Assembly (NCBI GenBank): GCA_037783415.1
Contig: JAZGTN010000044.1
Coordinates: forward strand, 1,497,501-1,561,500
Length of the DNA: 64,000 nt
Direction of reading: 5' to 3'
Source: Leptasterias polaris
Lineage: Eukaryota; Echinodermata; Asteroidea; Forcipulatida; Asteriidae
How positions within the stretch are numbered: the first letter of the stretch is position 1; every line of letters begins with the position of its first letter. Shown here piece after piece: positions 22,801 to 37,023 of the stretch. A program made the position numbers and the translations under genes. Under the pieces are notes generated by a model. That model was not told the origin of the DNA. It did no database searches and saw only the letters and a program-made list of their open reading frames with translations.

Positions 22801-25800
22801 TGTGTGAGTAGGTAACCACATTCAAACCGGGGACCTATAACAAGAGGACAATAGGTCCACGGTTGCTATCACAAAGGAAAGCTTTGTGGTCCACGGTTGC
22901 TATCACAAAGAGTTGAACAAAGGAGGGTCCACGATTGCAGGCTGTTACACACTTGTGTGTGTGTGTGTGAAAAAATGCGGTACACAGCAGTGTGACCCTT
23001 ATAAAAAATGCGGTATTGAAAGGGTTAAAGGCACTGTACACGTTTGGTAATTACTCAAAATATATATTAGCATAAAAACTTACTTGGTAACGAGCAACGG
23101 AGAGCTGTTGATAGTATAAAATATTGTGAGAAACGACTCCCTCTGAAGTAACGTAGTTTTTGAGAAAGAGGTAATTTCTCACTAAAATAATAAAAGACTT
23201 CTGGCCAGAAGCCTTTTATTCCTATCTGAAAGCACACTAGTTTGTACAACAAGGGTGTTTTTTCTTTAATCATTTTCTTGCAACTTCAATGACCAATTGA
23301 GCCCAAATTTGCACAGGCTTGTTATTTTATGCATATGTTGGGATACACCAAGTGAGAATACTGGTCTTTGACAATTACAAAACGTGTTCAGTGCCTTTAA
23401 ACCAGACACTTGAAATGTGAAATGGAGTGACTTAGGAAGTGGACAGAAAACTTGTTGAGATCTAATGCTAACATGAACTTCAAAACAGCACACACTGTTG
23501 AAACGTTCTGGCAATCCTGAAAAGTTTCTCACCGCTGGTTCTACTCGGACACTAGTCTTGATTGGCGACGTTCATTTTGTTTAACGTGGTGCGATATCGC
23601 AACTCGAATTACTGGAGAAGAGATACACACGAACATCTGGATCAAAACAAACGTCTTGATGCTTATGGCTCTAGACCCCGCCCACATTTTTTTTTTGGGG
23701 GCAGCGATTTGAATATTCATAAAATGAAACGCACGCGCACAACGGTGAGCAGGCTGCGATCAGACTGTTCCCCTGTCTTCCCTACTATGTACCATGTGAA
23801 TGGTGGAGAGTTTCTAGCGATAATCGCTGGCTGTTAACACAAGGCGAATGTGTGGGTGCTTGATAATGATAGTTTATATATAGCAAGAATGTCCTTTTGC
23901 TGTATAGTGATACTTTATGTACAATCACAAGAGGCTTCTCCTTCACGGTGTCACCTTGATCGTGGTTTCTGTACAATCCATTCAAAAAGTCTTTAACGAT
24001 ATATTATTTAGTACGTAGCTGCTTGAAAAATAACACTTCTCCCAAATCCAGTCGGTAAATTTACAACTACATGTAAATCGTGACCTTCCACAAAATTACG
24101 AACTGCGGTGGTTTGATGACTTTTAAACTCTTCAAGGCCCATTTTAATTCTCGCAAATTCTAACGCTGGTTCAACATTCACAGCAGTATTTCTCAAAGCC
24201 ATTGCCTCGAGGCATACTAACATTACCTACGTCTAGGTACCATACACATCTGTCGCTGAACGCATAATGCAAATTAGCCTCGTTTTGATCTGCCTGGTTT
24301 TTTCCGGGCAGCAAATCCAAAATCGACAAGGCGCTGTTTCGATCCAGATTTATAGACTTGCCCAGTCCTTCTGAGTCAGTCTCCCAAACAGTCAATGTAG
24401 CGCCCTCTATTGGTGGCTAGTACAAAAAACAGCGTCGCCAATCAAGACTACTCGGACACTAACTATAAACAAGCCAAGTTAAAACTTCAATTATGTAGAC
24501 CTAATGTATACGATTAGTGTACTTGAGTACTGTACGTACAATTATAGAGGCCTTAAGTTGGAGAATTGCATCCATGTCCCTGGTCATAGACTGTGCAAGT
24601 CTCGCGTGCATTCGAACTTCCGGGACCATAGTGGTCCCAACCATATGGAGTTTTACGTGGGCGAGATTTTGTTTCGTCAATTATTTTAGTTTAACGTAGT
24701 TTATGACCTAGAAAATTATACATGTTGTTGGGAATGTAATACTAAGTGATAACAAAATATGAAAGTAAAACCAATTCAACAATATAACGAAGAAAACCCG
24801 AGAATTAAACTTGACCGGTTATTGCAAAAAATTAAGAATTTTGTGCTCACCTCCGATCATAAAACTTATGTAAAAGCTTGTTTTGGATGCGCGATTATAA
24901 TCGCCAGATGCTGTATTGCAAAGCGAACCCTTTTCATTGCAGTCTATGGTGTTGAGGCGTCGGCATTCCTCTTTAAACTGCGATACGGGTCAATTTAAAA
25001 CCTGTTTGACCTTCACGAATCTGCGTAAGGGGTTTCTAAAAAGTTAACATCAAAAAAGCATCCTTGTCCCAGAGTTTTAATTTGTTTTTAATAATAATTA
25101 ACACACTTTGGCGTATTTTTTTCAAAAGCTAAAACTAATTTCATAAAATTGTAATGATTTATTTTTGTTGTTCAGATTTTGTCATGAGATATAATTTAAA
25201 ACAAAGATTTGATTTCAGAAATAAAAATGTTCTTCGTTTGACGTGTTTTCTCGTTCGGATACGCGCGAGACTTGCACAGTCTATTGACTTGATTCCCCTT
25301 TCAAATGTTTCAGTAGAAACTAGAAGTTTAAATTCATCTCATAGAGGTACCCTTTACTATAAGGGAAAACCGGCCTTTTTCATTTAACCCTAAAGGGCCC
25401 AAGTCCTTCAATATCCTCATTGCCAAAGTGCAGGATTGAGAAGGATTTGGGCTTTTAGGGATCTGCAACACAGGAGGATTTAGAAGGGTTTGGGCTACAA
25501 TGAGTTTTTGTTAGGGTAGGATTTAGCAGCACTTGGGCTATCGGGATGTTTTTACATAGGAGGATTTAGAAGGTTTTAGGTCTTATGCAGCTTAGCCAAA
25601 ATAGGATTCTGAAGGTTTTGGGCTTTTAGGGGTGGAGATTGTAATAAAGCTGACATATTTGCCCCAGCAGAGCACCTAAAGTAAATCACAAAGTTGACTC
25701 CCTAACTTCTGTCTCAAAAGGATTTAGAAGGATTTGGGCTAATATGTATACTTACAATAAGGAGAAGGATATACCGTAATTTCCGGAATATAAACCGCGG

Positions 25801-28800
25801 TTTATACGTTGATTTTGACTTTTTTTTTACTCCTGCGGTTTATTCTCCGGGCGGCTTATACGCCGACGTATAAATATGGAAGAGAAAAAAAAAAAAAAAA
25901 TTATAAAGAAAGATCGTTTGTAAAATGTTCTAAATAAAAACAATGTTCTTAAACGATAAAAAATCCTGCAAAACATGCCTGTGTGGTGACAAAATCCTGT
26001 TGAAAATGCCTGTTGAAAATCCCGCCTCATTTGTATTCCGTGTTGCCTTTATAAAACGTTTATCAACCGCCCTATTGTTAGAGTTCAGTCACCCCTCAGA
26101 GATGAACAATCAGCGAAACTCGAGTTAGACTAGACTGGTCCCCTGTCTATTTATCCCAGCGATCTCCATATGCTGATATATCTCCGAACAGACGGTCTCA
26201 TACAGACCAACATCAAACAAACGAAAACTGTGCGGTATTACTCACGCACGTACATGTATAAAAACGTTCCTCCGACCACGAGGTGCATGATTTCTCACAA
26301 AGGGAATTTCCCTTGCCTTTTCGTTCCCACAGCTACACGCCGCCATTCCTTCACCCCCTAACTATAAAGTTTACCACGTTAGGAGCATGCAAGCACATCT
26401 GCGGGATCGAGGTGATGAATACTATGGCAGTGCTGCGAGAAGCACTACGTCATAATTATTCACGCGATCTGCCAATCGGAAAGCTGTGAGAAGCATACGT
26501 CATAATTATTCACGCGATCGGCCAATCCGAAAGCTGTGAGAAGCAATACGTCATAATTATTCGCGCGATCGGCCAATCGGAAAGCGGCCGGTCAGGAATC
26601 AGCCAATCAGCCTGTGCCAATTGCGCTCGTGGTGCTTCGGGTAATATGAAGAATAAAACCATGGCTAGAATGGAGAGCCTTACAGCCTTTATCAAATTTC
26701 CTTACATCAATAACCAATTCGCGGCACTTCAGTTTTAACACTATTTTTAAATCTGAAGTGGGTTCCCTCATCAACTCACGTCACAAATTAACCGCGATAT
26801 CATCGAATATCGCGATATATTTTTGACGATGTATCGTGAATGAAAAAAAGCAATATCGCCAAAGCTTACCATACGCAGTTTTGCGAACTTCACTTCCGTG
26901 TTTTGAGGTTAGTTTTTAAAAACATTTTGGCCGCGGTTTATACGCCCGCGCGGTTTATACGCTGACACCTAAATATTTTTTCCATATTTTGGAGCATTGC
27001 GGTTTATACGCCGGGCGGTTTATATTCCGGAAATTACGGTAGAAGGATTTGGGCACTTTAGGTTTATGACAACTTTAATCTGAAGGATATAGAAGGATTT
27101 GGGCAGTATGTTTACCCAAGGGTCTAGTCTGTTAGGGTTAAGCTGAATCATGTACATGTATAGCATAGCAAAATGCTACACAAAATGTATCAGTTGCTAC
27201 TCGGCAATCATCATTTGCTACTCGACATTAGCATTCAGTGTGTAAAAAAGAAGTTCAGTCTAAATATTTTGATGCAAAATTGCTTAACAATTAGTCTTGT
27301 GTTCATGTATAATGTACATGTACTTGTACATGAATTACTGAATTACTGAATTACTGGAAGACTCTCATTGCATTCAAGTTAACCATAGTACAAATGTACA
27401 AGGACAAAATGTAGGTTGGAATGGATATTAGTCGGGCTCCTTTCTGAATTGGTATTCAAGGATGATTATTACAGATGTACATACTGGGAACATGACTGTA
27501 CATTACTCAATTGAAGGGATACAAGGAAGCTGTTTGTTATCAATAGCTTATTATAATAATACATGATATTATACTCTCATAAATCTTATCTTTCGGTTTC
27601 AGGCTGGAGGGAAATATTAAATTAGGTGTGGAGGTCACTATGTGATTAGATTTTATGCGTACTTCCAATGTGTGCAGAATGAAGGGTGTGAAGAATAGTG
27701 GAGATTATTATTGCAGGATTGCATCAGTACATCACACACATTTATAATACATGTATGTGTACATGTACAATGTAATGAACTGCTCTACAGGGTGACTGTT
27801 CTGTTTTGACAACCCTATAGTTCCCACAACCCTAAACCCATGTTCCCACAACTCTAAACCCGTGTTCCCACAACCCTAAACCCGTGTTCCCACAACCCTA
27901 AACCCGTGTTCCCACAACCCTAAACCCGTGTTCCCACAACCCTAAACCCGTGTTCCCACAACCCTAAACCCGTGTTCCCACAACCCTAAACCCGTGTTCC
28001 CACAACCCTAAACCTGTGTTCGCACGGATTGGCACTTGTGGGGTCCTGACAACAATGGAACAATGGACCCCACAAGGTCATTTCAATAGGAACAATTGGA
28101 CCCCACAAGGGAATTCTTCAGAAAAGGGAATAATAGAACAACAATAGCAGTACCCCACAAACCGGATCTGTAAGGGTGGGTGTTCCCACAACCCTAAACC
28201 CGTGTTCCCACAACCCTAAACCCGTGTTCCCACAACCCTAAACCCGTGTTCCCACAACCCTAAACCCGTGTTCCCACAACCCTAAACCCGTGTTCCCACA
28301 ACCCTAAACCCGTGTTCCCACAACCCTAAACCCGTGTTCCCACAACCCTAAACCCGTGTTCCCACAACCCTAAACCCGTGTTCCCACAACCCTAAACCCG
28401 TGTTCCCACAACCCTAAACCCGTGTTCCCACAACCCTAAACCCGTGTTCCCACAACCCTAAACCCGTGTTCCCACAACCCTAAACCCGTGTTCCCACAAC
28501 CCTAAACCCGTGTTCCCACAACCCTAAACCCGTGTTCCCACAACCCTAAACCCGTGTTCCCACTACCCTAAACCCGTGTTCCCACTACCCTAAACCCGTG
28601 TTCCCACTACCCTAAACCCGTGTTCCCACAACCCTAAACCCGTGTTCCCACAACCCTAAACCCGTGTTCCCACAACCCTAAACCCGTGTTCCCACAACCC
28701 TAAACCCGTGTTCCCACAACCCTAAACCCGTGTTCCCACAACCCTAAACCCGTGTTCCCACAACCCTAAACCCGTGTCCCCACAACCCTAAACCCGTGTC

Positions 28801-31800
28801 CCCACAACCCTAAACCCGTGTCCCCACAACCCTAAACCCGTGTCCCCACAACCCTAAACCCGTGTCCCCACAACCCTAAACCCGTGTTCCCACAACCCTA
28901 AACCCGTGTTCCCACAACCCCTCATGTGGACTACACCCTAGAGGTGCAAAATGAAGGGTGTGAAGAATATGGAGATTATTATTGCAGGATTGAATGTGTA
29001 CATGTACACACATTAACTATGACTCGTAAGCTTTGTAATCTCTTTTGTGAAATTATTATTTCTTCTTCAAGAAAGCTGGAAAGTCAACTAGGGCAGATGC
29101 GCAATGACAACAGCATCTGCTGAATAAGAAATACAAAAGAGATTTAAATACAATAAGCTTAAAGGCCCTGTACACTATTGGTAAGATCGCAAAAACACAA
29201 ATGTTCACAGATTCACACATAACTTACATGATTTAAAGTAAGTAATGGTAGAAAGGGTTCCTTAAAATATTTCTGCATGAAATGCTATCGTTTCTGAGAA
29301 ATGAGTAAAACAATAGTTTTTATCGCGCGTGATAATAAACTCGATGTTTGAAAAACAGAAAACACATAAGGTCTCTTTTCACTATTTTCTCGTGACCTCG
29401 ATGACCAATTGAGCTCAAATTTTCACAGGTTTGTTATTTCATGTATGTGATTGACTACACAAAACATGAACACTGTCTGTGATTATTTTGTCAGCTCTAC
29501 CGATCCTGTATAATACCTTTAATAGATCGATCCACCATGCCCCGCCTCCTTACGAGTCGACCAATCACAGCCGCGAAACCCGATCACCAATAGTGCAAAG
29601 ATCACCAAACGGCTCAAATGGTGATCAGATTTCGCGGTTGTGATTGGTCAATGAGAAATGGGCGTGGCTTAATGGATCAGTGTATTGTCATAGTTCTCTA
29701 CACACATGTATAATATGTGTACAATGTAATGCCCTGCTCTACAGGGTCAGGGTGACTCTTCTGTTGTGACAACCCTTTGTTTCAATAACCCCTCGGCATT
29801 TGTAACTGGATTTTGTATGCTATCACGTAATTTCACCAATAGAGGGCGTTTACTCTCGCCCTATCGCATTGTTGTGAAACACCCTCTAGCGTTCAATGTT
29901 TCTTGCATTTATTGGTTTATGAGGTACATTGTACAGTGTATGTACAAACATGTACTGTACAGTTTCCAAATTGTAAATCAGCAAAATTGTGATTAAAATA
30001 ATTAGCCTGAACAAGTTATTACACCATGCGTAAACTACATGCTTGTAGCTATGGTCAGGATTTTTTGTTATTTGGACCTGATGTTTGTACTTTTTTTCCC
30101 ATGACCAAATATAATACATGAACTTACATGTACATGTAGTGAGTTTGTATACATCCACAGACCTGCTACATGTATGATCATGAGGACAGTTCTCCTTGAA
30201 GTGCTATGTAAATGTATTGTAGCATTGTCAATCGCATAAAGCTAAGGCATTGTAAGCCCAATGTGTATACCACATTTTTAACAGGTTTTTTACACTCAAT
30301 TGTGTTGATGGGATTGTGTGCTTCGCTAAAAGGTTTCTCTCATTACCGGGCCATGTAATTCTATTCCTCTATCGAACAAAACCTGCCACTTGTATTTTTA
30401 ATGCGCTTTACGTATCCATGTTGACAATCGTGTCATTGAGACCCAACACATCTCTAATTGCATTCACATTAGCATAAACTGTCTGCACAGGATGGGAGAC
30501 TCCATTAGGAAAATGATCCTAGATACATGTAGATGTGTAGTACATTGTACCGCTGAGCTTGAGTTTGCAGGAAGATTTCCATGGGGCTTATAAGAAGCTT
30601 TGTAACATGTACATGTAGAACTGAAATTTCACTGCACTGTAAAAATGTTTACCAACAGTTCCAGGCCTGACACTTAATAGACACTTCCCAAGAAATGTGC
30701 ACATCGCCCGTGCGTACTTACATTTCGGTTGGCAAAATGATGGAACATCGCGCCTGTTTGTATGGGGCTGATGGTGGCGTGACGCAGACGCGTTTGTGCG
30801 TCTGCTTAGTGCACATCTCTGGGGCGTTTAGCAACCAATAGTGTCTGTACGCATGCGTGAATGTAATTAGCATATTCATGGGAAGGGTCTATTGCCACCA
30901 TGCCCCCGGTCAATGGTTCCCTGTAGTACAAAACAAAATTTCCGTCATAGAGGTGCTTTTTACTAAGGAAAAACTGCCGTATCCTTCTTGTCATTGTAGA
31001 CATGATGTGTTATCTTTCTACATGTAAAGTAATACAAATATTCCTTTTTAGTTTAAAACAATGCTTAAATTTGAGGAAAGTTTACAAGCACATTTCACCT
31101 CACAACAATCTGACCATGCTGTTGGATTTTGATGGGTTCAGGTTGCAGGTACATCTTATTGTAAAGCTTTGTGGAAATTCTATGGATAATACTAATGCAG
31201 AGTGTTGTTAGATTGTTTGTTTCTTCTTTGCATGAAAATCGAAAAATCCGTCCGTGACAGTTTGGGCTACCTGTTCACGCCAACTATCCCAAGCCCTCCC
31301 CTTCCCCCTCCCCCCACCCCACCCCCAGCATTGTAGCTTCCAGCACGTCGCACAACCCTCAAACACTGTCCTTTGTCTCCGTTACCCGTAAAAGTCTTCC
31401 AGACTTGCCAGCGCTTGAACTTTGCGTAAAACACAAAACCAAAACCTTTCCGCAAGAATAAACCGACTTTGAGGTGAGTTCACCTAGGTATTTTGCATGC
31501 GTTTGCATGGCAACCCTGCATGTTTGCCTTGATGTGCCTGCTACTGAATGCTCATTTATAGGTATTCATTTTTTACACACACACACAGTCTACTCAGAAT
31601 ATCGCAAGAGGCTTACATACATGAACATACAATTGCTAATTTTTTTCAGTAAATAGCGGCAGTAATGAAGAGATTTTGCTGTCTGTAATTTGGAATATAA
31701 TATGTAAGGCAATACACATTCAATTGTATGAAATGATAAGTATAAATCTTTAACAATAATAATAATAATAATACTTATTACTTAGAAACTTGTCATTGTT

Positions 31801-34800
31801 TCGACAATAATTACTTCCTCTGCCTCAAATCAATCCTAATATCATTTGCAACTCGAAATTGCGTGGTTTTCCTTTTACTTTGCGAACTAACACGGTCGGC
31901 CATTTATGGGAGTCCAAAAACAAAATGGCCGACCGTGTTAGTTAACGATTTAAAAGGAAAACCACGCAATTTCGAGGCATATTTGTGTGGATCATTGTAT
32001 TCTACTTTTAAAACATCTTTCTAACCATATGCATCTCATAACAAACTGTTACAAATGATTTTTATTAGACCAACTCGCCCGATCCAAGGCAACGTGTCCC
32101 TTTAACCATGTTTCAACCCAATTAGTGAAGCATAGGCCTACACACATCATGGTTCATGGTGAAAGTTATAGCTAAATTTGAGGAGATAAATCTCTTCTAT
32201 CCTTGAGTTTAAACAAGTTTAGAATACTACCATATCAATCTTAAGTTTATGAACTTATTACATGTATATTATACAAATTAAAATCCACATACCTGTATCA
32301 AAGGATGAAATAAGAATTCACAATGAGTTGGGTCTTTAACTTTTAATCATATGTCTTTATCTCACTGCCACATCATCCAGTATGGGAGGGACTGCTGTGG
32401 GGCGAGACCCATACCCACTCATTAAGGTATTTCCAACCTTTTGATTGGCTTAAATCGGCTGTTCAGTGTTCTCCACACACGTATTTTGGGAGGGCGGCCC
32501 TCCCAAAGTTTAAGGCCACCCTGCCAAAGAATTGGCCGCCCTGCTAAAATAATTGGCCGCCCTGCCAAAAAAATGACAGACTATTTTTAGCCTGCACTTA
32601 ATACGATCAAACGAGTAGCCGACGAGCCAAGCCCGACTTCTAGGCAGGCAGCATTGGAATTGCGATCGTTCATTTTAGTATACAAACGTTAAAACACGAT
32701 GCACACACAATCACATGGTTCTGACTGCTGAGTATCCACCGCTGCACGTGCATCGGCCCAACAACGTTCGGTCGGTAGTCCATGCATAGCGCATACACAA
32801 CACACATGGTCCAAAGTCCAAGCTAACCAACATTCCGCACGCTGTGATTGGCCGTTGATTACCATATTCATAAGAGAGCTTTCTAGACTCCAACGCAGTA
32901 CACGTTCACGGGCCGATAAAGAATTGCAACACACTGTGCCGCACGCCTGCAGATTGGTACAATGTACAGCCTTGAAGGATATTCAAACATTGACAAATTT
33001 GGCCAATAGAGGGCGTTGCGGGGCAAAGTTCATTGAATTTGTTCTCAATGTGCGTACCGTGCGTTGTTTACCGATCGTTGAATCTCGACGATTTTATTGA
33101 AAACTAAGTTCTAAACAACGGAACCTCTAATCACAAATCCATGAAAATGGTTGTTGATGAAAAAGGTATTATTGAGGGCAGAAATTAGGGGATAAAATGT
33201 TTTTTTGTAATTTTATTTTTTTTCCGTTTCGAAAATTGCACGTGTGGGCTATCCGATCACCACCAACGCATATAAATCCAGCTTTCTAAAATCCAACACT
33301 GAGCGGCATATCCCTCTGATGTTTTTGGCGCGGCGCACAAAGCAAAATGTATAACAAATTGTAGGTTTTGAATTAGTTTTACAACAAGGTTGTTTCGACA
33401 GAATGAAATGGATGTCAATCATTCTCCTTATTATAGTGTCGGGGCCCGGGGGTTAATAAGATCATTTTTAAGAAAAGGATTATCTCGGGTGTTTTTTCCT
33501 TTCGATGACGTCATAAACCAACGGGCGCCATTTTGATGACGTCATATCGACGGGCGCCATTTTGATTACGTCATGCCGCCCTCCCAAAGAAAAAGTCTGT
33601 GGAGAACACTGGCTGTTGAAACAAAGGGGTTGCCAAGCAGACATGATTAAAAGTGAAAGACCCAACTCATTGTGAATTCTTATTTCATCCTTTTATACAG
33701 AATTTCTTCAATTAATGTACACCGTGGAGTGAACCTCTGATTCACGACGGGTCAAAAGCGGGTCAAGGGTCAACACGACGGGTCAAAAGCGGGTCAAGGG
33801 TCAAAAATTGAAATTTTTACTAAAGTAAAACCAAAAGCACTTAAAAATGGCATCTATAGTTTGGATTCGTTTAATTTAAATGTATATGTATAGACCATGT
33901 GACCTGTGACATCACATGTTTACAAAAGCGCCACAGAGCCTTGTATTGACTTCCTGCAGGCACAGTGTGTACACAGCTCAATGGAAGAAAACAACAAATC
34001 TTATGTTTTATGGAGATTGCACTGTCAGATTTTTCTCAACTTTTGATATGAAGAAAGGGTGGACATATCTCAAAAGCTGTACAGCTGTTGCTTTTGTAAA
34101 TTTTGAATTTATGTGAAAATTATGACACAAAATGTAAATTTTCCCATATAGCCTGTGTAGTATCTTGCCCGTCAGGAAATGCATTAGAATGTACAAGGTC
34201 ACCACTCTGTAAACAAAGGTAACATGGTCTACAGTACGCAACATTTCAATCCAGTCATTTTAATCCCACAATATTATTGTTGAATTTTGGTAATGACATT
34301 AAGAAAGTCATTGATGAAAGAACCCTCATAACCTTGCCTCTAGGACCTTTCAATCCAAGCCTGGTTCAGTGTCGGACATTCTTCGTGGCACCTTTTGGTT
34401 CCAGGCATGATATTCTTCATACTTTAGTCTGATTTCTGATTTTTTTTTTTTGGCCCTTTGAAAATTCTGAAAAACTTTGATTAAATAACCTGAAAAGTCT
34501 GTTTAAACCCTCACCGTATGAAGTAGGTCAGCCCTTGTGCTTAAAAAATGTACTACTTTTTTCCGAGGACCAAATATAATGCCTGTGGTTCCCGAGTAGG
34601 CCGACAATGCTTTAACCTGTGAAGTTAACACACTTTAACCATAGAGAAAGGACCAACATTTTGAGTAATTGTGGTTCTGGAAAAGAACCGATTGACTCTA
34701 CCGATGAGTCAACCAGTTCTTTTCGGAACTACAATGGACCTTTCCCACGAAATATGCTAATTACATTCACGCATGCGTACAGACACTATTGGTTGGCAAA

Positions 34801-36968
34801 CGTCATGCATTTGTGCATTAGGCAGACGCACAAATGCATGTGCATCACGCCACCATCAGCCCTGTACAAAAAGGCGCATTGTTCACCCATTTTGCCAGTC
34901 AGTAGGAGAGTGCGCATGCGCAATGGTAAATTTAAATATTTCATGGGAGTGCGCATGCGCGATGGTCAATTTACATATTTTATGGGAATGGTCTATTACT
35001 CAAATGAGAGATCTAATAATGGTGTCATTGCAAATTTCATATGTTATTATCTTTCCACCGTGCAAACCTTATTTAGGTTCCAACATTCGAACACACAGGA
35101 AACTTGCACTATAAATATTACCAAATTTCAGCATAAATGCACACGTCTGGTCAATAAACTCGTTCAAAAAACATTATTACATGTGATAAACCTGTGGTCA
35201 AAGTAAACAGAAGTAACCATAGAATTCTCTTGCACAAATTTAATTGCTGGGTTTACAGCGTTCTTTTCAACAGTGGTCCGCTGGCCAGATGCCAGTTAAA
35301 ACACCCGAGGACCAGTCGAAACTCACTATGAGTGGTCTGGCTGGCTAGTAGAGTGTTGAAAAGCATCTCTATTTGCTACGTTATGGAAAAGTGAAAAAGT
35401 TGATGGACTTATGAATTGACAAGTTAACTGGTCCTGCTGGCCAGTCACTTAAAAGGTTAAGGGCAAACCCTGGGTTTTTACATGTATGTACCACATTGTG
35501 CCAGTGCTTTAATAGTCAAACTCATGATGGAAATATTCAGTAATATATAAATAGTAGACCATGTGACCTGTGACATCACATGTTTACAAAAGAGCCACAG
35601 AGCCTGGACTTCCCGGCAGGCACATTTGTACACAGATCAATAGAAGAAAACAACAAATCTTATGTTTTATGGAGATTCCACTGTCTGATTTTTCTCAACT
35701 TTTGATATGAAGAAAGGGGGGACATCTCAAAAGCTGTACAGCTGTTGCTTTTGTAAATTTAGAATTTATGTGAAAATTATGACACAAAATGTAAATTTTC
35801 CCATATATTAGCCTGTGTAGTATCTTGCCTGGCAGGAAATGCTTTAGAATGTACAAGGTCACCACTCTGTAAACAAATGTAACATGGTCTATATAAAAAC
35901 AGATGAAGCTAATTAGAAGCCTGTTTTGGTACACACCTGTTTCAAGCGTCTCCTTGGCATGAGATAGGAGGAGGAGTTGAGGTCAAAGTACAGATTGCAC
36001 TATGTACATATGTAATGATAACAGGATTAGCAGCTTTACTGTAAACTGCATGTGGGTTTATTGAGATATATATCATGTCACAGATATCTGTACATGAACA
36101 TGTAGGTAAATTTGTGGTTTCATAAAACTTGATTGGGTGGGGGAGGGTTTAAATAATAGTACCAACAGTTGACTACATGTATACATTATGTATGTGTAGC
36201 CCCTGTCACACTACATTTTAATCCGCAGAATCTCCAGGGGGACAAAATAGGGAGACCGCCATCATAGGGCTAGATACATGTAGCTCAGTTGGTAGAGCGC
36301 CGGCACGTCAATCCGGAGGTCGTTGGTTCAAATCCCGCTCTAGTCAATTTTTCCTTGTTCAACCCAAAATCGTAAAAATTAACACTGAGATTTTCCGGAT
36401 TAAGTGGAGTGTTCACACTACACTTTTCAGGGCTAAATATTCTCCCGATTAACAAACCCAAAACTGGCTTAATCCGGGTAAACTTTAACCCTGTAAAACT
36501 GGCTTAATCCGGGTAAACTTTAACCCTGCCCAGGACTAGGGTTAACCCACCAATCTCTGTATTAGTATGGAGCTGGGTTAATTTCTCAGGGTTAGATGGT
36601 TGTAGTGTGTATTAAGAGCAGTTTTAATCCGTGTAGAAGACTTTACACAGGTCATCAATTACAAGGATCAAAGGTAGGTAGTGTGGAAAGGGCTTATGTC
36701 CATCGCAATAATAAAGCTTCTCTCTTTTAACAGTATGTTGTTAATAAATATGTTGGGCTTGCGTTTATAGTTAGTGTTGAAGGTTCATACAGGCTCTTCT
36801 CCACTTGCCAGACATTAAGACTAGAATTACACAGGCTTCTACTGCCCCTCGGCTTAATTTCGTACATCGGCTTTTAGAAAACACTGTTTACAAATTTCTG
36901 CTCAGCAAAAATGAACAGGAAACCAGTCAAAGATGGTGCTTTTGAAATGGCACTTTGGCTGGTAACCT

Positions 36969-37023
<55 letters not shown>

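Noticed and set aside
27821..28920. Telomere or CRISPR-like array
   Set aside because: Units are contiguous 22-mers without unique spacers and with a non-telomeric period; it is a minisatellite in a eukaryotic intron.
34619..35206. 195-codon open frame
   Set aside because: It crosses dispersed repeats (34738-34990), has no family resemblance and no splice context.
36270..36345. tRNA gene
   Set aside because: A and B boxes are good, but the flanks are shared with 54308-54430 and the anticodon region is inconsistent, so it is a SINE head.
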